Below, piece by piece: positions 8,637-14,410 of a stretch of 17,571 nucleotides of DNA. Below the pieces are notes generated by a model. It was given only the letters and a program-made list of their open reading frames with translations, had not been told where the DNA came from and ran no database searches. The position numbers were made by a program, and so were the translations under genes. The DNA is from an uncultured Bacilli bacterium. GTDB taxonomy: Bacteria > Bacillota_I > Bacilli_A > RF39 > UBA660. Position 1 is the stretch's first letter; each line of letters begins with the position of its first letter. The stretch is taken from positions 1 to 17,571 of the forward strand of contig CAJTKB010000031.1 of the NCBI GenBank assembly GCA_910576925.1. The letters run 5' to 3'.

Positions 8637-8791
8637 TATAAGCAATAGTGAATGGATTTTCCCTTTTTAGCGAGTCGTTAAAGAGCATATATTATTTGGA
8701 TATTTTAATTGTAATACTTCAATGGAGTTTTTCTACACTAATATGTAGTACTCTCCATTTACATATTACAATATTAATAGTATTGCTTATA
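8637..8791 (+). ncRNA. Retron msr-msd RNA
   Basis: This is the probable primer-template RNA from which the adjacent reverse transcriptase makes branched msDNA. TATAAGCAATA (a1, 8637-8647) and TATTGCTTATA (a2, 8781-8791) are perfect 11-bp inverted repeats bounding the RNA. G8648, directly after a1 in the context ATAG, is the best candidate for the branching guanosine; G8670 in TAGC is the alternative. The msr part contains GGA-TTT-TCC (8654-8662) and a 10-bp hairpin with loop AGT (8663-8685, two wobble pairs). The msd part is a long hairpin: ATTGTAATA/TATTACAAT (8708-8716 with 8764-8772), AATGGAG/CTCCATT (8721-8727 with 8753-8759) and CTACA/TGTAG (8733-8737 with 8744-8748), with a 6-nt apex. 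a2 ends 3 nt before the reverse transcriptase ribosome binding site. Confidence 0.82.
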
Positions 8792-8807
8792 TTTGGAGGT
8801 AATAGAG

Positions 8808-9761
8808 ATGTGGAAATATATTAATAAAGAACAATGTAAACAGTTTCTATTATCTCTTAACCTTATTGATGATGATATAAATGATGAAGAAAAAATAAGA
8901 ATATTATATTCTATTTCTAATAATATAAAAAATAATTATATGATATATAAAATACCTAAGAGAGATGGTAGCTATAGAACAATATATGAACCAAATTATT
9001 TGCTTAAGAAAATTCAAAAGAATATTTTAGAAAATATATTAAATAATAAAAGCATTTCTAAATATGCTAAAGCGTATCATAAAGGAATTTCTTTAAATGA
9101 CAATGCACGTTTTCATATTAATAAAAAAATTATACTTAAATTAGATATAAAAGATTTTTTTGAGAGTATTTGTTTTATAGATATTTATAATAGTTGTTTT
9201 CAAATAGAATATTTCCCTAAATCTATTGGTTATTTATTAACTTATTTGTGTACTTATAATGAAAAGTTGCCACAAGGTGCTCCAACTTCTTCTTATATTT
9301 CGAACTTGGTTATGAAAGATTTTGATGAAGTTATTGGTAGGTTTTGTGAAGATAATAATATTTCTTATACAAGATATTCAGATGATATGACATTTTCTGG
9401 AGATTTTCTTCCTAATCTTGTTATTGGAAAAGTTAGAAAAATGTTATATAAATTGGGTTTGGAGCTTAATGATAAGAAAACTTGTGTTATTAGTAATGAT
9501 TATAGACAAGTAGTTACTGGAATAGTTGTTAATAAAAAGTTAAATATTGATATTGATTATCGTAAAAAAATAAGGCAAGAAATTTATTATATTAAAAAAT
9601 ATGGAGTAGTGGAACATTTTAAGTATGTAGAAGGATTTGATAATACTAAAGATTATTTGTTAAATTTGTATGGTAGAATTTTATATGTATTGCAAATACG
9701 TAGGAGTATAGAGTTTAAAGGATATATGAAGTATTTGAAATCACAATTTGATTTTTTGTGA
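8808..9761 (+). CDS. Retron-type reverse transcriptase
   Basis: This enzyme should copy the upstream msr-msd RNA into msDNA, priming from the 2'-OH of an internal guanosine. I chose the ATG at 8808 (317 aa) because GGAGGT at 8795-8800 is 7 nt upstream. Motifs in order are PKRDGSYRTIYEP (residues 50-62), the retron-specific NAxxH as NARFH (99-103), KLDIKDFFESI with the first catalytic Asp at 113, LPQGAPTSS (154-162), the active site YSDD (190-193), and the retron-specific VTG as VVTGIVVN (235-242). Length matches single-domain retron RTs and no effector domain is fused. It sits between eno and secG, which are often close neighbours in Bacillota. No promoter is evident between it and secG. Confidence 0.94.
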   Translation: MWKYINKEQCKQFLLSLNLIDDDINDEEKIRILYSISNNIKNNYMIYKIPKRDGSYRTIYEPNYLLKKIQKNILENILNNKSISKYAKAYHKGISLNDNARFHINKKIILKLDIKDFFESICFIDIYNSCFQIEYFPKSIGYLLTYLCTYNEKLPQGAPTSSYISNLVMKDFDEVIGRFCEDNNISYTRYSDDMTFSGDFLPNLVIGKVRKMLYKLGLELNDKKTCVISNDYRQVVTGIVVNKKLNIDIDYRKKIRQEIYYIKKYGVVEHFKYVEGFDNTKDYLLNLYGRILYVLQIRRSIEFKGYMKYLKSQFDFL

Positions 9762-9801
9762 TATATGTGTTAATATATTACTAGTTTTTGGAGGTTATGT
9801 T

Positions 9802-10017
9802 ATGAAAATTGCTTTACTAATCATATCTATCTTATTGATAATTATTGTCTTATTACAAAGTGGAAAGGCTGAAGGTCCTTCTCAAATTATTTCAGGTGGA
9901 AATTCTTCTTTATTTAATAAAAGAAAAGAAAGAGGATCAGAACTTGTTATTAGTCGTATTACATTAGTGTTAGGACTTTCGTTTTTTGTTATATGTTTAA
10001 TTACATCTTTTAAATAA
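9802..10017 (+). CDS. secG: Protein translocase subunit SecG
   Basis: SecG is the small accessory subunit of the SecYEG channel in the cytoplasmic membrane. The ATG at 9802 (71 aa) follows GGAGGT (9790-9795). Two hydrophobic segments (about residues 2-18 and 50-68) flank a polar loop with the family signature LLQSGKAEGPSQIISGG, SLFNKRKERG. It starts 40 nt after the retron RT with no clear promoter or terminator between them, so it may depend on transcription from the retron promoter. An upstream in-frame start overlapping the RT would add residues unlike any SecG and is rejected. Confidence 0.93.
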   Translation: MKIALLIISILLIIIVLLQSGKAEGPSQIISGGNSSLFNKRKERGSELVISRITLVLGLSFFVICLITSFK

Positions 10018-10042
10018 TTTTCTAATATTGGGGGATAATAAT

Positions 10043-10501
10043 TTGAGGGAAAGTTTTAAAATTTCATTATATGATAAAAATATTTTATATAATAATGTAG
10101 TATTTAGAGACTATTTGAAGGCGAATTTTTTAGATTTGTATAAAATGGAGAAAAATTTATATAATATGCCAAACGGTAAAGAGCGTTTTGAATATAGAAT
10201 GAAGGTTATAGAGGTATATGAACGTTTACAACTTCCATTTTATATTATTGTTTATCTTGATGACAGTACTTGTTTTGAAGCATTAACAGGACAAATACTT
10301 GATTACAAATATTTAATAGATTTAAAATTAAAGAAGATTTCAGATGATGAATCTAGTTTACTTGTTACTGATTATAATTATAGCAAAAAGATTCTTAATT
10401 TTTTTAATCCTAATTTGGTAGATGTTAATGAAAGAGTTCCAATTGTTAGTTTTAGGAAAGCTAAAAAGAAAATATTAATGAAGAAATATGGAGTTGAGTA
10501 G
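10043..10501 (+). CDS. Hypothetical protein between secG and rnr
   Basis: I do not recognise this 152-residue protein. The reading frame has no ATG near its start. TTG at 10043 is chosen because GGGGGA (10030-10035) is correctly spaced; a TTG at 10028 overlaps that site. The product is charged, with a mixed alpha/beta look and no signal peptide or membrane segment. It includes an acidic Tyr-rich N-terminal half (DLYKMEKNLYNMPNGKERFEYR) and a basic tail (FRKAKKKILMKKYG). It follows secG after 25 nt, so they are probably cotranscribed, and it is closed by a terminator overlapping its stop codon. In many Bacilli an esterase gene occupies this position. A link to the retron is possible but has no direct support. 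Confidence 0.7.
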   Translation: MRESFKISLYDKNILYNNVVFRDYLKANFLDLYKMEKNLYNMPNGKERFEYRMKVIEVYERLQLPFYIIVYLDDSTCFEALTGQILDYKYLIDLKLKKISDDESSLLVTDYNYSKKILNFFNPNLVDVNERVPIVSFRKAKKKILMKKYGVE

Positions 10502-10530
10502 GATAATAGAAATCCTTTTTTCTTTGTTTT
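10500..10530 (+). terminator. Terminator before rnr
   Basis: AGGAT (10500-10504) pairs with ATCCT (10512-10516) around a 7-nt loop, followed by a T-rich stretch (10516-10530). The stem starts inside the TAG stop codon of the preceding gene. The stem is short but the U tract is strong. Confidence 0.6.
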
Positions 10531-10551
10531 TATATTGTTAAGTGATATAAT
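10524..10551 (+). promoter_or_regulatory. Promoter of rnr-smpB
   Basis: An extended -10, TGATATAAT (hexamer 10546-10551), has a poor -35 such as TTGTTT at 10524-10529 (16-bp spacer), as is common for TGn promoters. Initiation near 10557-10558 would give a leader of only about 12 nt that starts at the ribosome binding site AAGGTGATT (10559-10567). Confidence 0.65.
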
Positions 10552-10569
10552 AAAATGGAAGGTGATTAT

Positions 10570-12675
10570 ATGGAAGATAGAATTATAAATATACTTAAAA
10601 ATAGTGATAAAGCTCTTACAATATATGAAATTGAAGATGAACTTAATTTGATAGAAGTAGAAGATATTAGAATACTTCAGGATGAATTGGAAAAGTTGGA
10701 GAAGAGTGCTATTATATATCATTCTAATAAAGATAGATATATGATGCTTGCAGATAGTCATTTGAAACGTGGTATTATGCGTGCTAATAAAAAAGGTTTT
10801 GGATTTGTTGATATAGATGATAATGAACAGGATGTTTATATTAATCAAGATAATATGAATGGCGCAATTCACGATGATATAGTATTAGTTGAGATTACTA
10901 GTAAAAAGAATATGCCAAGATTAGAGGGAAGAGTTGTTAAGATATTAAAGAGAGAACGAGAAAAATTTATTGGCGAGATTAATTTTATAAATAATATTGG
11001 TTATATTACTTTGGATGAAACGAAAGTCAAATTGAAAATAGAGATTGATAGAGAACATTCAATGAATGCTGTTGATGGTCATAAAGTTGTTGTTAAGCTT
11101 TTAGATAAGTTAGATAAGAATGGAAGATATGCTGGAGAAGTAGTTGAGATTCTTGGACATAAAAATGATCCTGGTGTTGATATTTTATCTATTGTTAAGA
11201 AGTATAATATTTCAGTAGAGTTTCCTGATGATGTAAAAGAGCAATTAAAGAATATTCCATCAAGTGTTACTAATGATGATATTAAAGGTAGACGTGATTT
11301 AAGAGATGAGATGATTTTTACAATAGATGGAGATGATACTAAGGATATTGATGATGCGATTTCTATTGAACGTTTAAATAATGGTAACTATAAATTAGGT
11401 GTTCATATTGCAGATGTAAGTTATTACGTTAAAGAGGGAGATGCTCTTGATAAGGAAGCTATGGAGAGAGGAACTTCAGTATATTTAGTAGATAGAGTTA
11501 TACCTATGATTCCTCATCAATTGTCTAACGGTATTTGTTCTTTAAATCCAAATGTTGATAGACTTGCTATTAGTTGTGTTATGGAGTTTGATGGAAAAGG
11601 TAGACAGGTGGATTATGAAATATTTGAGAGTGTAATTAGATCTAGAAAGCAAATGACTTATAAAAATGTTAATAGTATTTTGGAAGATAATATTGTTCCA
11701 GATGGATATGAAGAATATGTTTCAAATTTGAAAATGATGGGAGAGCTTGCTGATATTCTTCGTAAGATGAAGGAAAATCGTGGTTATATTGATTTTGAAG
11801 TAGATGAGGCTAAAATTTTAGTAGATGAAAATTGTGTACCGACAGATGTAATATTAAGAAATAGAGGCGTTGGAGAGAACTTGATAGAAGATTTTATGAT
11901 TGCAGCTAATGAGTGCGTTGCTACTCATATATATTTTATGAATTTACCATTTATTTATCGTATTCATGAGATTCCTAAAGAAGAAAAGATTAGAAGTTTT
12001 TTGAATTATGTTCAGACATTGGGCTATCAAATTACTGGTAATTTAAAAGAAAATAATCCTAAGTCTATTCAAAAAATAATTAGAATGCTTGATGATAAAC
12101 CAGAGTTTAAAGTACTTTCAGCTTTATTACTTCGTAGTATGCAAAAAGCTATATATAAGTCTGAGAATTTAGGTCACTTTGGTCTTGCTAGTAAGTGTTA
12201 TACTCATTTTACTTCACCTATTAGACGTTATCCTGATACTACTGTACATAGACTTCTTAGAACATATTTGTTTGAACATAAACTTAATGATAGTACAATG
12301 AAACATTGGGAAGAGAAATTAGTTTATGTTAGTGAGCATTCTTCATCTCGTGAACGAGCTAGTATAGATTGTGAAAGAGAAGTAGAAGATATGAAGATGG
12401 CTGAGTATATGGAAAAGCATATAGGTGAAGAATTTGAAGGAATGATATCTTCTGTTCTTAGTTTTGGAATGTTTGTAGAACTTGATAATTTAATAGAAGG
12501 TCTTGTTTCAATAAGAGATATGAATGATTTCTTTGTATATGATGAGGAAAGAATGACTTTGACAGGAGAGAAAAGTCATGTTAAGTATACAATAGGTGAG
12601 AGAGTTTTAGTAAAAGTTGTTAGGGCTTCTAAAGAAGAAAAAACAATAGATTTCGAAATTGTAAAAAAGTTATAA
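10570..12675 (+). CDS. rnr: Ribonuclease R
   Basis: RNase R is a processive 3'-5' exoribonuclease that degrades structured RNA, including nonstop mRNAs released by trans-translation. The ATG at 10570 (701 aa) fits AAGGTGATT; the upstream ATG at 10555 precedes that site. Domains in order are an N-terminal winged helix (about 1-65), cold-shock domains with RGIMRANKKGFGFVDID (about 73-230), the RNB catalytic domain with TIDGDDTKDIDDAIS carrying the Mg2+-binding aspartates and SPIRRYPDTTVHRLL, and a C-terminal S1 domain (GEEFEGMISSVLSFGMFVEL). The lysine-rich tail seen in some homologues is nearly absent. smpB follows 25 nt later. Confidence 0.97.
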   Translation: MEDRIINILKNSDKALTIYEIEDELNLIEVEDIRILQDELEKLEKSAIIYHSNKDRYMMLADSHLKRGIMRANKKGFGFVDIDDNEQDVYINQDNMNGAIHDDIVLVEITSKKNMPRLEGRVVKILKREREKFIGEINFINNIGYITLDETKVKLKIEIDREHSMNAVDGHKVVVKLLDKLDKNGRYAGEVVEILGHKNDPGVDILSIVKKYNISVEFPDDVKEQLKNIPSSVTNDDIKGRRDLRDEMIFTIDGDDTKDIDDAISIERLNNGNYKLGVHIADVSYYVKEGDALDKEAMERGTSVYLVDRVIPMIPHQLSNGICSLNPNVDRLAISCVMEFDGKGRQVDYEIFESVIRSRKQMTYKNVNSILEDNIVPDGYEEYVSNLKMMGELADILRKMKENRGYIDFEVDEAKILVDENCVPTDVILRNRGVGENLIEDFMIAANECVATHIYFMNLPFIYRIHEIPKEEKIRSFLNYVQTLGYQITGNLKENNPKSIQKIIRMLDDKPEFKVLSALLLRSMQKAIYKSENLGHFGLASKCYTHFTSPIRRYPDTTVHRLLRTYLFEHKLNDSTMKHWEEKLVYVSEHSSSRERASIDCEREVEDMKMAEYMEKHIGEEFEGMISSVLSFGMFVELDNLIEGLVSIRDMNDFFVYDEERMTLTGEKSHVKYTIGERVLVKVVRASKEEKTIDFEIVKKL

Positions 12676-12700
12676 TTTTATAGATGAGTTGGTGGAAACA

Positions 12701-13141
12701 ATGGAAATTTTTAATAGACAAGCAAGACATAACTATTTTATAGAAGATACTTATGAGTGTGGAATTGTGTTAAATGGTTGTGAAGTAAAGTCAATAAGAG
12801 ATGGAAAATGTAATTTGAAGGATAGTTATGGTTTGATTAGAAATGGAGAGGTTTTTCTTTTAAATATGTATATATCACCTTATAGGGAAGGCAATATATT
12901 TAATGAGAGTGAAACAAGAAGTAGAAAGTTATTGCTTCATAAAAATGAAATTAAAAAAATAGATAATGATATTACTTTAAAGGGATTAACTTTAATTCCT
13001 TTGAAACTCTATTTTGTTAAAGATAAAGTAAAAGTTCAGCTTGGTATTTGTCGTGGTAAAAAGAATTATGATAAAAGACAGACTATAAAAGAAAGAGATT
13101 TACAAAGACAAGTTAGAAAAGAAGCTAAAAATAGGTATTGA
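12701..13141 (+). CDS. smpB: SsrA-binding protein SmpB
   Basis: SmpB binds the tRNA-like part of tmRNA and brings it to stalled ribosomes. The ATG at 12701 (146 aa) follows GGTGG (12691-12695); an in-frame TTG at 12689 is unlikely. Conserved parts are NRQARHNYFIEDTYECGIVLNGCEVKSIR, NMYISPYREGN, RSRKLLLHKNEI, the strand LKGLTLIPLKLYF and the basic tail RGKKNYDKRQTIKERD. The usual GTEVKS is GCEVKS here. It lies in the order rnr-smpB-ssrA, a classic trans-translation cluster, but the spacer to ssrA has been enlarged by a short inserted element. Confidence 0.96.
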   Translation: MEIFNRQARHNYFIEDTYECGIVLNGCEVKSIRDGKCNLKDSYGLIRNGEVFLLNMYISPYREGNIFNESETRSRKLLLHKNEIKKIDNDITLKGLTLIPLKLYFVKDKVKVQLGICRGKKNYDKRQTIKERDLQRQVRKEAKNRY

Positions 13142-13222
13142 TTATATGTATAATATAAAACTTTTTGGTCATTATATTATAGAGGTTTAATGATGTGTTT
13201 ACTTACTGTATTGGAACATATT

Positions 13223-13413
13223 AATAGTTTCCCAGGATAAACGCATGAGTTTGGCATTAACAAGTAACAAAATTCTAAAATACCTTAAAAAAATAAGAAA
13301 AAGTAATTTTAAATTCACGAATATTTAAAATCAAAATAATTATTTAAAAGTCTGGTATTTCCTTTATTTATAAGGATTTGTAAAATTTCATGCGTTTATC
13401 CTGAATAGTTTCC
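13223..13413. mobile_element. 171-bp MITE-like element with target-site duplication
   Basis: CAGGATAAACGCATGA (13233-13248) and its exact inverse complement (13388-13403) bound a 171-bp AT-rich, non-coding segment. The 10-bp sequence AATAGTTTCC occurs immediately outside both ends (13223-13232 and 13404-13413), exactly as a target-site duplication would. Terminal repeats, direct flanking repeats and the lack of a coding frame identify a non-autonomous transposable element mobilised in trans. A 10-bp duplication with repeats starting CA is compatible with IS4-family (IS231-like) transposases, but that is only a suggestion. It sits between smpB and the ssrA promoter and disrupts neither. Confidence 0.88.
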
Positions 13414-13422
13414 ATATTATAC

Positions 13423-13451
13423 TTCTCAACTAAATTAAATTATGTTATAAT
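13423..13451 (+). promoter_or_regulatory. Promoter of ssrA
   Basis: TTCTCA (13423-13428) and a perfect TATAAT (13446-13451) are 17 bp apart, with an extended TGT before the -10. The first base of the tmRNA (G13461) lies 10 nt after the -10. The promoter is just downstream of the inserted MITE-like element. Confidence 0.75.
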
Positions 13452-13460
13452 TTGATTTAT

Positions 13461-13837
13461 GGGGATGTAATGGTTTCGACAGGAATATTGAAGCATAGAT
13501 GGCAAGTCGAATATCTACGTTACAGATAACAAAAAATAAACGCAAATAAAATTAAAACTGCATTTGCAAATATGTTTGGTTCTCGCCAAGCTGTTGCCTT
13601 TGCCTAAAATAAGGAAATGCAATTCTTTACTATTTTTACCTATGAAATAGTTTAGGGTTTAATTTAAGTAGGTTATTTCTAATATTTGCCTTGGTATTAG
13701 GAAGAATTTGAAGGCTAGTATATTAATTTTGTCGTCAATTACTTTTTTAATATATGAATTTAATTAGTTGACTAAACTTGTAGAAGTTTATGTGTTCGTA
13801 TTTTTGGACAGGAGTTCGATTCTCCTCATCTCCACCA
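13461..13837 (+). ncRNA. ssrA: Transfer-messenger RNA
   Basis: tmRNA rescues ribosomes stalled on nonstop mRNA and tags the nascent protein for proteolysis. The 377-nt gene opens with GGGGATGTAATGGTTTCGAC and ends with CATCTCCACCA. Bases 1-7 pair with the 3' CATCTCC (one G-U) as the acceptor stem, and CCA is encoded. The T arm is at about 13811-13827 (GGAG, TTCGATT, CTCC). The tag frame most likely starts at GCA 13542-13544, in the context AAACGCAAAT, and ends at TAA 13605-13607. It encodes 21 residues beginning ANKIKTAFAN and ending RQAVAFA. The hydrophobic AFA end is the degradation signal. It directly follows smpB and rnr functionally. Confidence 0.97.
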
Positions 13838-13840
13838 GTG

Positions 13841-13865
13841 TCGAATCTGTTCGAACTATTCGAAC
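13841..13865 (+). repeat. Short TCGAA repeats just 3' of ssrA
   Basis: TCGAA occurs at 13841-13845, 13851-13855 and 13860-13864. The last two belong to a direct repeat TTCGAAC (13850-13856 and 13859-13865) whose core TTCGAA is palindromic. The cluster lies between the tmRNA CCA end and its terminator, at the probable left edge of the mobile element. It may belong to an attachment or recombinase-binding site, but this cannot be shown from one end. Confidence 0.4.
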
Positions 13866-13877
13866 TTTAATATAAAT

Positions 13878-13903
13878 ATCAACTCAATTTGGGTTGATTT
13901 TTT
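13878..13903 (+). terminator. Terminator of ssrA
   Basis: ATCAACTCA (13878-13886) pairs with TGGGTTGAT (13890-13898), a 9-bp stem with one G-U pair and loop ATT. TTTTTT (13898-13903) follows directly. It lies 40 nt beyond the tmRNA 3' end. Confidence 0.85.
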
Positions 13904-13944
13904 CGTTTTATGGAAAATCATCCTACTAGGAAAGGATGGTATTT

Positions 13945-14217
13945 ATGATTAATATTATTAAGCAAGAGATAACTTTTGATGAATCTTTAAAACAAAGATT
14001 TGAATTTATATGTGAATTTTCACATACCACGCCTACTTTTATAAATGGCTATATTCATAAGGTAGCAAAAACTAATCTATCTTATATAGAACCACATAAG
14101 ATAATCATTAAAGGTATAACATTTCTTGCTTTTAATTATTCTAATGATATTTATATTAAGAATTTATCACAAAAGATTAAACTATCAGAGTTAGAAGATT
14201 ATTTAAAAAGCATTTAA
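13945..14217 (+). CDS. Small hypothetical protein of the mobile element
   Basis: I do not recognise this 90-residue protein. It begins MINIIKQEITFDESLKQRFEF and ends in SELEDYLKSI, with alternating hydrophobic residues in the middle (KIIIKGITFLAFNYSNDIYI) suggesting beta strands. There is no signal peptide, membrane span or evident helix-turn-helix. The ATG at 13945 follows AAAGGATG (13931-13938), the same type of site used by the relaxase gene at 16568, which suggests a shared origin. An ATG at 13936 falls inside that site. The site can pair with CATCCT at 13919-13924 (see the finding there). It is probably the first gene of the element and could be a small regulator or recombination accessory factor. 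Confidence 0.65.
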   Translation: MINIIKQEITFDESLKQRFEFICEFSHTTPTFINGYIHKVAKTNLSYIEPHKIIIKGITFLAFNYSNDIYIKNLSQKIKLSELEDYLKSI

Positions 14218-14228
14218 TTTGGCAATAA

Positions 14229-14256
14229 TTGACATTTCATAAAATAGTGATAGAAT
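14229..14256 (+). promoter_or_regulatory. Promoter upstream of the serine recombinase
   Basis: A perfect -35 TTGACA (14229-14234) and TAGAAT (14251-14256) are 16 bp apart, with TGA directly before the -10 (extended). Initiation near 14263 leaves a leader of almost 150 nt containing a short coding frame and a terminator. Confidence 0.8.
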
Positions 14257-14275
14257 ATTCATCGAGAGATTTTAT

Positions 14276-14301
14276 ATCTATTTAATGGGAGTTAAATAGA
14301 T
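14276..14301 (+). promoter_or_regulatory. Hairpin controlling the leader peptide start
   Basis: ATCTATTTAA (14276-14285) and TTAAATAGAT (14292-14301) form a perfect 10-bp stem. The 6-nt loop TGGGAG displays the leader peptide's ribosome binding site, while the first two bases of its ATG are paired. It may tune how efficiently the leader peptide is translated. Confidence 0.6.
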
Positions 14302-14350
14302 GAATCAAAGGAAATTCTGTATTTATTTAGACTTTATGAGGTGTCAGTAG
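14300..14350 (+). CDS. 16-residue leader peptide
   Basis: GGGAG (14287-14291) is followed 8 nt later by ATG and a 16-codon frame, MNQRKFCIYLDFMRCQ, ending in TAG at 14348-14350. The last codons and the stop lie inside the 5' arm of the terminator at 14338-14386. A ribosome that reads to the stop would therefore block that hairpin. The position, size and overlap are those of an attenuator leader peptide, as in leaders of tet and erm genes. There is no independent proof that it is translated. Confidence 0.55.
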   Translation: MNQRKFCIYLDFMRCQ

Positions 14351-14386
14351 TATTAAACACTTAATACTTTTGATACCTCTTTTTTT
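14338..14386 (+). terminator. Attenuator terminator before the serine recombinase
   Basis: GAGGTGTCA (14338-14346) pairs with TGATACCTC (14371-14379). After two weak pairs, AGTATTAA (14349-14356) pairs with TTAATACT (14361-14368) around the loop ACAC. Seven T follow (14380-14386). This strong intrinsic terminator lies between the promoter at 14229 and the recombinase ATG at 14411, so the recombinase needs read-through. Confidence 0.8.
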
Positions 14387-14410
14387 AGAATTAACGGGAG
14401 ATGATAACAA

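Noticed and set aside
8637..8791. Riboswitch or plain attenuator upstream of the reverse transcriptase
   Set aside because: The perfect terminal repeats, the long central hairpin and the adjacent RT with NAxxH and VTG fit a retron RNA far better, and no terminator precedes the RT.
8808..9761. Group II intron or diversity-generating retroelement RT
   Set aside because: No maturase or endonuclease domain, no intron RNA boundaries, no template/variable repeat pair, and the retron-specific motifs are present.
10378..10872. Minus-strand open frame of 164 codons
   Set aside because: It overlaps the well-supported rnr start and the preceding gene, consists of the Ile/Phe/Asn-rich composition typical of reverse frames in AT-rich genes, and has no ribosome binding site or family motif.
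13149..13181. Inverted repeat TATAATATA/TATATTATA after smpB as a terminator
   Set aside because: The 9-bp stem is purely A-T, has a 15-nt loop and lacks a T tract, so it is probably chance in AT-rich DNA. I see nothing else in 13142-13222.
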